From Alphaproteobacteria bacterium 46_93_T64 (lineage in GTDB: Bacteria; Pseudomonadota; Alphaproteobacteria; Sneathiellales; Sneathiellaceae): a stretch of 64,000 nucleotides of DNA. The stretch lies in the NCBI GenBank assembly GCA_002163135.1, contig MAAN01000041.1, positions 155,622 through 219,621 on the forward strand, given 5' to 3'. Numbering within the stretch: position 1 is the first letter of the stretch; each line of letters starts with the position of its first letter. Positions 9,479 through 18,379 of this stretch are shown in pieces. The notes beneath the pieces are model-generated. The model was not told where the DNA came from, ran no database searches, and saw only the letters and a list, made by a program, of their open reading frames with translations. The position numbers and the translations under genes were made by a program.

Positions 9479-10228
9479 ATGGGAAAAATAGCAGTTGTTA
9501 CGGGAGCTGGCGCAGGTATCGGTCGTGCTGTCGCCTTAGCTTTGTTGGAGAAAGAATATACAGTTTACTTGGCTGGGCGGACCTTGTCCAAACTAGAAGA
9601 AACGAAGACTTTGGCCGAAGAGTATGAAAACGCAGCGCATGCAGTCGCAACAGATGTATCTGATCCAAAGGCGGTCGCTAACCTGTTTGCTGAAGTAAAA
9701 GAAAATTCGGGCCGGCTTGATTTACTGTTTAACAACGCCGGCATCGGATCGCAGCCCATACCCGTGGATGAACTGGCAATCGAAACATGGCAAAATGTCG
9801 TGAATACCAATCTTAACGGTTCCTACTACTGCGCTCGAGAAGCATTTGGAATGATGAGAAATCAAAATCCAATGGGGGGCCGTATTATCAATAATGGCTC
9901 CATTTCTGCACATGTCCCTCGCCCGTTTAGTGCTCCCTACACGTCAACGAAACACGCGATTACAGGACTTACTAAATCACTGTCGCTTGATGGACGCGCC
10001 TACAATATTGCTTGCGGTCAGCTGGATATCGGGAATGCGGCAACCGATATGACAGAGATTATGCAAAAAGGGGTTCCGCAGGCTAACCTTGAAATCAAGC
10101 CAGAACCGGTGATGCCAGTAGAAAATGTGGCCTCTGCGGTTCTTTATATGGATAGCCTGTCGCTTGAAGCGAACGTGCAATTTATGACGGTAATGGCTAC
10201 AACGATGCCGTTTATCGGACGGGGTTAA
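9479..10228 (+). CDS. Short-chain dehydrogenase/reductase (SDR)
   Basis: A 249-residue classical SDR. The nucleotide-binding motif TGAGAGIG is at residues 8-15, NNAG is near residue 86, the catalytic serine is in NNGSISAH, and the YTSTK box supplies the active-site Tyr and Lys. The loop after the first strand (LAGRTLSK) carries an arginine, which favours NADP(H). The substrate is unknown. It lies 13 bp after an organic-anion MFS gene, so uptake and oxidation or reduction of the same compound is a fair guess. It converges on the TetR gene. Confidence 0.9.
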   Translation: MGKIAVVTGAGAGIGRAVALALLEKEYTVYLAGRTLSKLEETKTLAEEYENAAHAVATDVSDPKAVANLFAEVKENSGRLDLLFNNAGIGSQPIPVDELAIETWQNVVNTNLNGSYYCAREAFGMMRNQNPMGGRIINNGSISAHVPRPFSAPYTSTKHAITGLTKSLSLDGRAYNIACGQLDIGNAATDMTEIMQKGVPQANLEIKPEPVMPVENVASAVLYMDSLSLEANVQFMTVMATTMPFIGRG

Positions 10229-10240
10229 ATGACGAGTTGG

Positions 10241-10879
10241 TCAGTCGCCGAGTTTTGTTGATAAATAGGCAATAATCATTTTAAGTAGTTCAGCCAGCAA
10301 CAGATCAGAATCCTCTTTGGATTTTAACTCTGTTGCGCGCCGGACAACGGCGGTTGTCATAATAACAATAATGCGAACTATGTTTTTTGCTTCTTTAGAT
10401 GGTAATTCTTGTGCTTCCAGCAAGCCATACCGAGAGAAAAAATCGATCATCCTGTTTGTAGAAGCTTGATTGATACCTTCCCATTCAGTGTTGTTTGCGA
10501 GAGCCGCATTCAGTTTTTGATGTAGAATATTTTCTGTTTCAACTTTGATATGAGCGTTTACCACTACCTTTACGACATGCCGCCAATGGGCTTGTTCACT
10601 TACTTCATCAAAGATCTTCTTCAACCGTTGGTCTTTTGCATTGAGTACACGCTCCCCCAACGCAAGCAAAACGCCATCTCGATCTTCAAAATATTGGTAA
10701 ACTGAACCCACCGGAACATTTGCTTTTTCCGCTATTAGGCTGGTCGTAATTTCGGACGGATCGCAACTGATAACGAGCTGCTCCGTTGTTGCAATGATCC
10801 GTTCAACCCGTTCTTTCGATCGAAGTTGCAGGGGCGTTTTGCGTGCTTTTATTTTGTCAATTTGCATATGGGTTTTCAT
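10241..10879 (-). CDS. TetR/AcrR family transcriptional regulator
   Basis: A 212-residue regulator. The N-terminal DNA-binding domain runs from about residue 18 to 75, with the recognition helix in VPVGSVYQYFEDRDGVL, the standard TetR signature. The rest is an all-helical ligand and dimerisation domain with no recognisable ligand type. It is transcribed toward the SDR gene and away from the beta-helix/cytochrome pair. Position suggests that it may control its divergent neighbours at 11025, but I found no clear operator in the 145-bp gap. Confidence 0.85.
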   Translation of the reverse strand: MKTHMQIDKIKARKTPLQLRSKERVERIIATTEQLVISCDPSEITTSLIAEKANVPVGSVYQYFEDRDGVLLALGERVLNAKDQRLKKIFDEVSEQAHWRHVVKVVVNAHIKVETENILHQKLNAALANNTEWEGINQASTNRMIDFFSRYGLLEAQELPSKEAKNIVRIIVIMTTAVVRRATELKSKEDSDLLLAELLKMIIAYLSTKLGD

Positions 10880-11024
10880 AATATATGAATTGTGTTCACG
10901 TTAATAACTTGACCAAAGCAGGTAAATTGCAAAAACTAAAATCTAGCTAGTTTCTGAAATTTAGCGGAATACACATATAAAGGATATATAAAATGATAAA
11001 ATACAGTGTAGGCGAGGATTATAA

Positions 11025-12311
11025 ATGAGATTCCTAGCTAAAAAACTGACTTCAATATGTACCCTTTATGTCATTATATTTGCGAACTTGAGTTCGGCGA
11101 TCGCAGGAAGTGATTACGTCATTTTACCGGGCGATGATGCTCAGGAGAAAATACAAGAAGCTTTGATACTGGCAGAACCAGGGGACCAGATTGAACTTGG
11201 CGCAGGCGTGTTTAAACTAACTGACGGTTTGTCTCTAGATGTCGACAATGTCACCTTAATTGGTCAGGGGATGTATAAAACGGTCCTTTCATTCAAAGGG
11301 CAGAAAAGTGGATCAGAAGGTCTGCTCGTAACTTCAGATCAAGTGGTGCTGAAAGACTTCGCCGTTGAGGATACAAAAGGCGATGCAGTTAAAATCAAGG
11401 GCGTCGATGGAATAGCAATGATCCGCTTGCGGGCAGAATGGACGGATGGACCTAAACCTACTAACGGGGCTTACGGTCTTTATCCGGTGCAATCGAAGAA
11501 TGTGTATATTGACGGTTGTGTCGCAATTGGTGCCTCAGATGCTGGTATTTATGTCGGGCAAAGCGACAAGATAATTGTTCGTAATAGCAGGGGTGAATAT
11601 AATGTGGCCGGTTTGGAAATTGAAAATAGCTTTAACGCTGATGTTTTCGATAATGTCTTAACGCACAATACCGGAGGTCTACTTGTTTTCGACTTGCCGA
11701 ACCTCCCACAACAAGGTGGACATAATGTTCGATTTTTCCGCAATAAATCCATAGATAACGACACTCCCAATTTTGCACCAGAAGGAAATATTGTTGGTAT
11801 TGTACCGCGCGGCACGGGGATGATAGTGATGGCGAATGAAAATGTTGAGATTTTCGACAATGAATTTTCCGGTAACGATACAATGAATATTGCTGTTGCC
11901 AGTTATGTCGACGATTTTGATGACGAGACCTATGAGCCAACCCCAAAGAAAATTCATATACACAACAATATTTTTGGAAAATCAGGACAGAAACCAGATA
12001 CTGGTGAGTTTGGAACCATCGTACACGAAACAGTCGGAACTCCTGTCCCTGATATTGTCTGGGATGGCGTGCTACCGCTGATGGATTACATTTTCTTTGG
12101 GCAAGCAGATGAAGACAAACTGGCCATACACGATAACAAGCATCTAGCAGGTGTCCGTCCGTTTGGTAATGCGAACATGATCATGCATGTTATCGCGCCC
12201 ATATTCCATAAAGCAAAATTTGATATATTACCTTATCAGAAATCATACCCTTCGCTCCCAGAGGTTGAAGTCATTATTAGAGGTCGCCCAGCTGCGGAAT
12301 TGATGAATTAG
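11025..12311 (+). CDS. Secreted parallel beta-helix repeat protein paired with diheme cytochrome
   Basis: A 428-residue exported protein. Residues 1-28 form a signal peptide (hydrophobic core LYVIIFANLSSAIAG). The body is made of short repeats rich in V-x-I-x-x-N and x-D-N patterns, such as DGLSLDVDNVTLIGQG, NVYIDGCVAIGASD and DKIIVRNSRGEY, which is the right-handed parallel beta-helix signature also found in pectate-lyase-like folds. The arrangement of this protein followed by an SO2930-type diheme cytochrome is a recurrent but uncharacterised pair in proteobacteria. Its TAG stop directly abuts the next ATG, so the two are probably translationally coupled. GAGGA precedes the start. Confidence 0.85.
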   Translation: MRFLAKKLTSICTLYVIIFANLSSAIAGSDYVILPGDDAQEKIQEALILAEPGDQIELGAGVFKLTDGLSLDVDNVTLIGQGMYKTVLSFKGQKSGSEGLLVTSDQVVLKDFAVEDTKGDAVKIKGVDGIAMIRLRAEWTDGPKPTNGAYGLYPVQSKNVYIDGCVAIGASDAGIYVGQSDKIIVRNSRGEYNVAGLEIENSFNADVFDNVLTHNTGGLLVFDLPNLPQQGGHNVRFFRNKSIDNDTPNFAPEGNIVGIVPRGTGMIVMANENVEIFDNEFSGNDTMNIAVASYVDDFDDETYEPTPKKIHIHNNIFGKSGQKPDTGEFGTIVHETVGTPVPDIVWDGVLPLMDYIFFGQADEDKLAIHDNKHLAGVRPFGNANMIMHVIAPIFHKAKFDILPYQKSYPSLPEVEVIIRGRPAAELMN

Positions 12312-13394
12312 ATGTTTTCGCGTGTCTTTTTACAGCTTGTTGCAACGGCCTGTTTGTTCGTTGGGGTTTCTTCGTCTGTTTGGGCTGAAACGGCCATAAA
12401 TGATGAACTTCTTATGGCTAAGAAGCCTGCAAAGAAACTCGCCGACTACGGTTTGTTTTTGGATGAAGCTGCGCGTCAACCAATGACGCGCGTCATTTCG
12501 TATGAGCTTAACAATCCGTTGTTCACAGATTATTCGCTGAAATACAGGTTTATCTATATTCCTCGAAATGCTGGCGGCGCGCCTTATGATGAAACAGATG
12601 TTCTGGCATTTCCTGTAGGCAGTGTTTTGGGTAAAACGTTTGCCTATCCAAATGATTTCAGATCACCAGACAAAGACATCCGTTTTATTGAAACGCGTTT
12701 ACTTATTCACAAACAATCAGGTTGGAAAGCGTATCCGTACGTCTGGAATGACGCGCAGACAGAAGCAAAATTGAAAGTTGCTGGAAAAAGAAAATCTATA
12801 CCCGTTATCTGGAAGGACGGCACTCAAAGCTCTATCGACTATGCCGTGCCAAACATGAACCAGTGCAAAGGCTGTCATGTGACTTCAAACAAAAAACTCG
12901 CGCCCATTGGTCCCAAAATCCGAAATCTAAATCGAGATCATAGTTCTGGCGATGCCGTTTTTCAAAATCAGGTTTCGTATCTTCGTGATATTGGATTTAT
13001 TCAGGGCGGGCCAAAACAACCAAGTAAAATGCCAAGAGTGCCTGAGCCGTTGAATGTGGAAAGTGGAAGTTTGTTTAAACGGGCACGATCCTATTTGGAT
13101 GGAAACTGTGCCCATTGCCATGCCCCTGGCAGGCCTGCTGATACGAGTGGTTTATATTTGAACTATGAGGAAAAGCGTGAGGTGCACTGGGGTGTGAATA
13201 AACATCCCGTTGCTGCAGGGCGCGGTGCCGGTGGGTTGAGGGTAGATATAAAGCCGGGGCAGCCTGAAAAATCCATTCTGTTTTATCGAATGAAGAGTAC
13301 TGATCCCGGAATTATGATGCCAGAACTTGGTCGATCCACCGTTCATTTGGAAGGTGTAGACCTTATAGGTAAGTTTATAACGGAGCTAAAGTAG
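12312..13394 (+). CDS. SO2930-family diheme c-type cytochrome
   Basis: A 360-residue periplasmic protein with a signal peptide (residues 1-25, ending SVWAETA). Two haem-attachment motifs are visible: CKGCH at residues 185-189 and CAHCH at 266-270. The first is followed by LAPIGPKIRNLNRD and the second by APGRPADTSGLYLNYE, patterns I associate with the SO2930 family. It probably moves electrons in the periplasm, but neither donor nor acceptor is known. It begins immediately after the stop codon of the beta-helix gene, which argues for a shared complex or process. Confidence 0.88.
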   Translation: MFSRVFLQLVATACLFVGVSSSVWAETAINDELLMAKKPAKKLADYGLFLDEAARQPMTRVISYELNNPLFTDYSLKYRFIYIPRNAGGAPYDETDVLAFPVGSVLGKTFAYPNDFRSPDKDIRFIETRLLIHKQSGWKAYPYVWNDAQTEAKLKVAGKRKSIPVIWKDGTQSSIDYAVPNMNQCKGCHVTSNKKLAPIGPKIRNLNRDHSSGDAVFQNQVSYLRDIGFIQGGPKQPSKMPRVPEPLNVESGSLFKRARSYLDGNCAHCHAPGRPADTSGLYLNYEEKREVHWGVNKHPVAAGRGAGGLRVDIKPGQPEKSILFYRMKSTDPGIMMPELGRSTVHLEGVDLIGKFITELK

Positions 13395-13412
13395 GTCTGG
13401 TGAAAGGATTGC

Positions 13413-14111
13413 TTAGACCGCTTTTCCAGTAAGCGTAGCGCGTTCGGATAATTCGATCCAATTACCATCGCCATCTCGAACAAAACTAAAGCGTACAGTT
13501 GTCCCAAGTGTTCGCGGTGCGGACCCTTCTTGGCCGCCTTGGCGCAAGATGTTTTCATGTTCAGTATCGGCACCGAAAATTTGGGCAGTAAGATAGCGAT
13601 AGCCTTTGGCTTGATATGGTATGTCTTTTGGGTAGTCCCTTGCTTCATTTGCAAATATTAGGGTTTCGCCGGCTCTGTATATCTTGCGATCGCCCTCACT
13701 TGTGGCTGGGAAAGCTAAAGCAGTTCCGTAAAAATGTTGGAATGCAGTTAAGTCTTTGACAGCCATTTCTATTGCGATGTATGTGATGCCATTATAACCC
13801 ATTGGAACAAGTGTCACTATGTTGCCATCTGGATCAGTTTTCTGAACAGGTTCTTTTATATTATCTCTGGCGATGAAGAGATTTTGGTACCCTGAGGGGC
13901 CAGCATCAACCAACTGATCTCTCGCGTGGTTGATTTTAAGGATGGGGCCGGTCGGTCCGTCTCCCAAGAAATGACGATGTTGATGAACTCCCCCACCAAG
14001 TTTTCCCAGATGGTCATATTGAAGACCGATCTCTTCTTGCCAGAACGGCAGCATCTCTTCTTTGTTATTTGTGAAAAGTCCGATATCCAGATGTTGCTTG
14101 GAAAGTTTCAT
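13413..14111 (-). CDS. VOC (glyoxalase/dioxygenase superfamily) protein
   Basis: A 232-residue protein with two beta-alpha-beta-beta-beta modules. The N-terminal module opens LDIGLFTNNKEEMLPFWQEE and the second opens YIAIEMAVKDLTAFQHFYG, both typical vicinal-oxygen-chelate starts. The C-terminus FVRDGDGNWIELSER supplies the usual metal-ligand glutamate. Function could be isomerase, lyase or dioxygenase. The ATG at 14111 is chosen over one 57 bases upstream because a GGGGG tract lies before it and the VOC fold starts there. It lies just downstream of the GST gene on the same strand, with a terminator between. Confidence 0.8.
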   Translation of the reverse strand: MKLSKQHLDIGLFTNNKEEMLPFWQEEIGLQYDHLGKLGGGVHQHRHFLGDGPTGPILKINHARDQLVDAGPSGYQNLFIARDNIKEPVQKTDPDGNIVTLVPMGYNGITYIAIEMAVKDLTAFQHFYGTALAFPATSEGDRKIYRAGETLIFANEARDYPKDIPYQAKGYRYLTAQIFGADTEHENILRQGGQEGSAPRTLGTTVRFSFVRDGDGNWIELSERATLTGKAV

Positions 14112-14178
14112 TAAGGCCCCCACCCATTTGTTTTTGTTTATTTTACGGGGGTGAGATCTGGTAATCAACGTAAATGAA

Positions 14179-14204
14179 AATTGGGGCCGCGAACGGCCCC
14201 AATT
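14179..14204 (-). terminator. Rho-independent terminator of the GST gene
   Basis: Three bases beyond the GST stop on the minus strand is a perfect 11-bp stem (14179-14189 pairing with 14194-14204) closed by a four-base loop that reads TTCG on the transcribed strand. The following minus-strand bases are U-rich (TTTTCATTT). UUCG tetraloops are unusually stable, so this should be an efficient terminator separating the GST gene from the VOC gene. Confidence 0.85.
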
Positions 14205-14206
14205 AG

Positions 14207-14821
14207 TTAGTTAAGCAAGCCTTCGGCTTTCAAGGATGCCTGAACTGCTGGGCGGGCCGCTGCACGTTTTAGGAACGCTTGAACATTTGGCCACGTGCCA
14301 AGATCAATACCAACAAAATTGGTCCAGTTGGTCACAACGAACAGATATGCATCAGCAACGGAGAAATCACCGCCTAGAAGGTAGTTTCTGCCATCGGAAA
14401 GAATGTTTTCGAAGTTTGAAAGTTTCTTGCCAACGTTAGCGACAGCCACTTCACGCTCTTCTGCAGATAAATCCCTGCCAGAGAAGAAAGGTCCGAATGC
14501 TTTGTGCAGTTCTGATGCAACAAAGTTCAAGTGCTGCTGTAGACGCGCGCGCTCTAGTGTGCCGTTTGCAGGGGCGAGTGTGGAGCTAGGTGTTTGATCC
14601 GCCAAATATTGCAAAATGGATGCGCCTTCGATGAGGATATCGCCACTTTTAAGTTCCAAGGCAGGAACATACCCATTTGGGTTGACCTCTAGGAAGTCAG
14701 CGCCACTTTCAGTCCTCTTCGTCGCTGTATCTACTTTCTCAAGCTCGAAGTCGGCACCAAGTTCATTTAGAACGATGTGAGATGCAAGGGAACAAGCGCC
14801 GGGTTTGTAATATAACTTCAT
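14207..14821 (-). CDS. Glutathione S-transferase (beta-class-like)
   Basis: A 204-residue GST. It opens MKLYYKPGACSLASHIVLNE, in which the cysteine at residue 10 and Ser12 match bacterial beta-class enzymes such as GstA. PNGYVPALEL carries the cis-proline loop that binds glutathione, and GDFSVADAYLFVV is the C-terminal N-capping box. It probably detoxifies electrophiles. It diverges from an HxlR regulator across a 130-bp gap, an arrangement common for redox- or quinone-responsive HxlR proteins and their target enzymes. Confidence 0.92.
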   Translation of the reverse strand: MKLYYKPGACSLASHIVLNELGADFELEKVDTATKRTESGADFLEVNPNGYVPALELKSGDILIEGASILQYLADQTPSSTLAPANGTLERARLQQHLNFVASELHKAFGPFFSGRDLSAEEREVAVANVGKKLSNFENILSDGRNYLLGGDFSVADAYLFVVTNWTNFVGIDLGTWPNVQAFLKRAAARPAVQASLKAEGLLN

Positions 14822-14881
14822 GGAAACATTCTCCGTTGTGATGACATGCTTAGTGGCATAGAACAGAGATAAATACGGTGG

Positions 14882-14893
14882 TTACATTTGTAA
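14882..14893. promoter_or_regulatory. Candidate HxlR operator between GST and regulator
   Basis: The divergent gap contains a 12-bp inverted repeat with perfect 5-bp arms, TTACA-TT-TGTAA. HxlR regulators bind short palindromes of this general kind as dimers. The site sits about 60 bp from either start, suitable for control of both promoters. The surrounding DNA is AT-rich, so a chance palindrome is possible. Confidence 0.35.
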
Positions 14894-14951
14894 ACCATAT
14901 TACTTTGTGTTAGTGTATTATCTAGTTTCCAATTGGTAACCCGGAGCAACC

Positions 14952-15359
14952 ATGGCGCTTAAAATTCGGAAAAATAAAAGTCCTGAAGTTCCCAATGACT
15001 GCCCTTTAAGCGCCTGTATGGCCGCAATCGGCGGTGCGTGGACCACAAATATATTGTGGTACCTTCGAGGAGGTCCTCGGCGGTTCAGTGAATTACGTCA
15101 TGACATTCCGGGGGTTTCCGCCAAAATGTTGACAGCCCGTCTGCGTGAACTTGAAAAGAAATACATCGTAGATCGTGCTGTATTGCCGACCTCTCCGCCG
15201 TCGGTTGAGTATAGCCTGACGGAGCTTGGACAAGAGCTTTTACCTGCTATTGAAGGTATAGCTGCCGTGGGACATAAGCTTAAAATGAAAGAAATCGCTG
15301 AGCGGAAAAGGACAGGGGTTCAGAAGGCAGACCCTTCCGAACTGTCACAATCATACTGA
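14952..15359 (+). CDS. HxlR family winged-helix regulator
   Basis: A 135-residue HxlR protein. CPLSACMAAIGGAWT places a cysteine at the family's usual redox-sensing position, and ILWYLRGGPRRFSELR leads into the recognition region GVSAKMLTARLRELE, all standard. The wing contains PPSVEYSLTELG. Many HxlR regulators sense electrophiles or oxidants through the N-terminal cysteine. It diverges from the GST gene and so probably controls it and itself. Its last nine bases overlap the convergent dioxygenase gene. Confidence 0.9.
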   Translation: MALKIRKNKSPEVPNDCPLSACMAAIGGAWTTNILWYLRGGPRRFSELRHDIPGVSAKMLTARLRELEKKYIVDRAVLPTSPPSVEYSLTELGQELLPAIEGIAAVGHKLKMKEIAERKRTGVQKADPSELSQSY

Positions 15360-16253
15360 TTGAAGGCGGTCTCTTTCTTCTTTGGGCATGGCAGGGCCAA
15401 AAGGAATCTCCCCGGCAATAGTGATTCGGTGTAATTCGCGTCTGAAGCCATCATAGTCGTTGAGAGCAAAATGCATGGCGCATCGGTTGTCCCACATTGC
15501 GATAGATTTATTATGCCAGCGGAAGCGGCAAGTGAATGCTTCTTGCAGGCTGTGCTTGAACAGTTTTTGTAATATCTCGCGGCTATCCCCTTCACTCATA
15601 CCTTTAAGACGTATTGTGTAGACCGGATTTACGTACAGAGATTTTTCTCCGGTTTCAGGGTGTGTGCGGACGAGAGGATGTTCAATTTCTTCGTGGGCGT
15701 CCTCGCTTCTGATGATTGTCATTGCCTTTTTATCAGTGTCACCCAGCAGGCTTTTTCCAGTTCCGTAAGGGCGTCTTGCAGAATGAATGGCAATTAGGGG
15801 CTCAATTATTTGTTTCATGCCGTCCGATAAGGTCTCATAGGCAAGCGTCATATTGGCGAACAAAGTATCACCGCCGTAGGGAGGAATATCGATCCCTCGT
15901 AAAATTGTGGCGAGTGGCGGGCATTGCTGAAATGACCAGTCGGAATGCCACTGTCCTCCAAAGTTAATGGTCTTAACTTCACTTGCTTCTTTAAGAACAG
16001 CAATAACTTCAGGATACTCATCCATCGTTTTCACATAAGGTTCGACACCAAAAGGCCCGAACTGCGATGCAAATGAGATATATTCTGGCGTAGTCAATTC
16101 TTGATCTCGGAAAAAGACGACAGTATTTTCAAGGAAAGCACGCCTAATTTCTGCTATTGTTTCTTTATCCAGATCCTTGAGATCCACATCCGAAATTTCG
16201 GCGCCAATGGTTCCACTGATTGGAGCTACGGTAATTCTCTTATACTCGGACAT
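15351..16253 (-). CDS. TauD/TfdA family Fe(II)/2-oxoglutarate dioxygenase
   Basis: A 300-residue enzyme. The iron facial triad is visible as H103 and D105 in QWHSDWSF and H261 in WDNRCAMHFALND. The 2-oxoglutarate arginine fits RRELHRITI near the C-terminus. The N-terminal PISGTIGAEISDVDL is the standard TauD start. Members hydroxylate taurine, alkyl sulfonates, sulfate esters or 2,4-D; the substrate is open. A strong site (AAGGGAAG) precedes the start. It follows an EamA exporter by 17 bp. Confidence 0.9.
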   Translation of the reverse strand: MSEYKRITVAPISGTIGAEISDVDLKDLDKETIAEIRRAFLENTVVFFRDQELTTPEYISFASQFGPFGVEPYVKTMDEYPEVIAVLKEASEVKTINFGGQWHSDWSFQQCPPLATILRGIDIPPYGGDTLFANMTLAYETLSDGMKQIIEPLIAIHSARRPYGTGKSLLGDTDKKAMTIIRSEDAHEEIEHPLVRTHPETGEKSLYVNPVYTIRLKGMSEGDSREILQKLFKHSLQEAFTCRFRWHNKSIAMWDNRCAMHFALNDYDGFRRELHRITIAGEIPFGPAMPKEERDRLQSV

Positions 16254-16270
16254 AAAACTTCCCTTTTCGT

Positions 16271-17164
16271 TTATGTGGATCTTTCTCGCCGGGCCGCCTG
16301 CAATTCCCTATGAGAGATGTAGGTTGTTGCACCAACAACAATTGCCCCGCCGAGCAATACAAAGTGATCAATCGCTTCGCCAAAAAGAAAATAGCCAACA
16401 ATAATGGCCCAGATCAGTTGCAGAAACCCGATGGGCTGAGTGACGGTTATGGGGGCCGCTTGCAAGGCACGGGTAATAGCATAGTGCCCTGCTGTCGCGA
16501 AAATAGCAGTAAGTAAAAGCCAGCCAAGTTCTTCGTATGTCGGGGACTGCCATTGTAAAATGGCCCCAGGCAGCGTCGCGATGGTACAGCCAAGAGATAC
16601 CATGCCGACAATCATGATTGAACTTTCCGTCTCCGTGAGTTTCTTTGCAAGAAGAAAAGAAACGGCAAAAAGGGGTGTCGCGCAAAGTTGAGCAATTTGC
16701 CCCAGATTAAGCTCCTGAAAGCCGGGGCGAAGGATAATCATTGTACCAATGAAACCAAAGGCAATTCCTATAATCCGGCGTGCCCGTAATTTCTCCCCTA
16801 GGAATAGCCCGGCACCAATTGCTATAAAGATAGGGGAAGCATAGCCGATGGCGGTTACTTCAGCCACAGGAATGCGGGCCATTGCAAAGAACCACAGCAT
16901 TACCCCCCCTGCATGCACCAAGCTTCGAATTGTGTAGAGTTTAACTGTTAAAGGAGACATTCGCCTTGGCCAGTGACGGATCAGCATGGGAAGCGTCAAC
17001 AAGGTACCAAATAAATAACGAATAAATGCGGCTTCAATATTGGGGACGTTTGATCCTAAATATCGGATGACACTTGTCATCGCAACAAATAGAAGTGTGG
17101 ATGCGACCATCCAAAGGACACCTTGCTGTATGCGATTATCACGCAAATCGATTATGTCGGACAC
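16271..17164 (-). CDS. EamA/DMT-superfamily transporter
   Basis: A 297-residue membrane protein with about ten hydrophobic segments in two EamA repeats. The first repeat opens GVLWMVASTLLFVAMTSVIRYLG and the repeat boundary lies near residue 145 (GQIAQLCATPLFAVSFLLAKKL). The ARIPVAEVTAIGYASPIFIA segment is typical of the RhaT/YdcZ-like drug/metabolite group. It may export a metabolite. It is the upstream gene of a two-gene unit with the TauD-like dioxygenase. Confidence 0.87.
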   Translation of the reverse strand: MSDIIDLRDNRIQQGVLWMVASTLLFVAMTSVIRYLGSNVPNIEAAFIRYLFGTLLTLPMLIRHWPRRMSPLTVKLYTIRSLVHAGGVMLWFFAMARIPVAEVTAIGYASPIFIAIGAGLFLGEKLRARRIIGIAFGFIGTMIILRPGFQELNLGQIAQLCATPLFAVSFLLAKKLTETESSIMIVGMVSLGCTIATLPGAILQWQSPTYEELGWLLLTAIFATAGHYAITRALQAAPITVTQPIGFLQLIWAIIVGYFLFGEAIDHFVLLGGAIVVGATTYISHRELQAARRERST

Positions 17165-17279
17165 ATGTGTTCCCTTATTATTTTTATTAGTACCTATGTT
17201 CTAGGAAAAAGGATGAAGTGTCCAGTTACTTAGCATGCTTATGATTATTCTGACATGCTTGTGGTTTGAACTTTTGGAC

Positions 17280-18311
17280 TTATTTCGGCCACCAAATTGC
17301 GTATTGCCGTTCGCAGAAGCCGGGTAAGTTCGTAATCGATATGCGGTCCCCATTCTGCAACGTTAGGTGTCCATTGAAACGGCCAAAAAGTTGGTGAAAA
17401 TCAAAGCCGCACTCAATTTCATCATTAAAGGCGGAATAACATCCTTCTGATGTAAATTTTAATTCAGATCCTTTGTTGTCTGAAGTGATTAGCCAGTCTT
17501 TGGTGAGATCATCAGCGTCATATTCAAAGTTAAATAAGCCAGCAGCCTGACGCTTTCCATCAATCCAAATCACGTTCTCTGAAGCACCTGTTTCGTTCAC
17601 GCCGTTTGATAGGTTCAGCCCAATGAGCTTGCCTGTCTCATCTTTACCGGTAATGCAGACCCAATTCCAAAAAGTATCCCGCCGCAGAAAGCCCGCTGTG
17701 AAATCATGGTGGGCGGTTGCATCCATTTGGGACAGATTGTAACGCTTTCCTTCAAGGAAAAGCTCGCCGCTCGCTTTAATGCCCGCCACTTTTTGGCAAT
17801 AACTCCACCCGTTCGCGGCGGTTGGGGTACATAGGCGTAAAGTCTCAAAGTCTGATTTCTCTTCAGAGAAGGATAGGTTTAAAATAGGGGCGTTATTGAG
17901 GGAAACATGAAGCTGCTTTGCACGGCCCTCCAATGTGCTTTCAAAACGAACTTGGAGCCCTTTGCCGGATAACTCAGAAATACCGTCATCTGGATCCAAA
18001 TTTATTACTCCCAGATCATCGGGACCAACTCTGCAGCCTTTTTTTAGTGTTTTTCCTGTTTGGCGATCAAAAATATAAAAGAAAACGGTTTTCTGATCGT
18101 TAGCAAATGTTAAGGAGCATCCAGCGATAAATCGTTCTGAAGTGAAGCCAATAAAATGAAAGTGAACGAAACGCTTGTGCTTTTCCGTCTCCGCCAACAG
18201 TTTCCGAAAAGGAGAGCGTAGCGGAAAGTCTAAGTAGTTAATATTCCCAACTGGGTTTTCAAACTGCCCAAAAGGAACACCTCCGTCCTCACTCAAAAAC
18301 TTCTTTTTCAT
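17280..18311 (-). CDS. DUF2804 family protein
   Basis: A 343-residue protein matching the DUF2804 pattern. It has GQFENPVGNINYLDFPLR near the N-terminus, HFHFIGFTSERFIAGCSL in the first third, NWVCITG in the middle, and the GLNLSNGVNETGASENVIWI stretch followed by NFEYDADDLTKDWLIT. The function of the family is unknown; a lipocalin-like lipid-binding fold has been suggested for relatives. The ATG at 18311 follows an in-frame TTG by two codons and has AGGCGG upstream. It lies 68 bp behind nasA on the same strand, so it may be transcribed with the nitrate operon, though nothing links the functions. Confidence 0.8.
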   Translation of the reverse strand: MKKKFLSEDGGVPFGQFENPVGNINYLDFPLRSPFRKLLAETEKHKRFVHFHFIGFTSERFIAGCSLTFANDQKTVFFYIFDRQTGKTLKKGCRVGPDDLGVINLDPDDGISELSGKGLQVRFESTLEGRAKQLHVSLNNAPILNLSFSEEKSDFETLRLCTPTAANGWSYCQKVAGIKASGELFLEGKRYNLSQMDATAHHDFTAGFLRRDTFWNWVCITGKDETGKLIGLNLSNGVNETGASENVIWIDGKRQAAGLFNFEYDADDLTKDWLITSDNKGSELKFTSEGCYSAFNDEIECGFDFHQLFGRFNGHLTLQNGDRISITNLPGFCERQYAIWWPK

Positions 18312-18379
18312 CGTCAAATCCGCCTATTTTAAAGGTATCATTGCTGAGTTCGTTCGGGAGTTCAATTATCTAAATCGAT

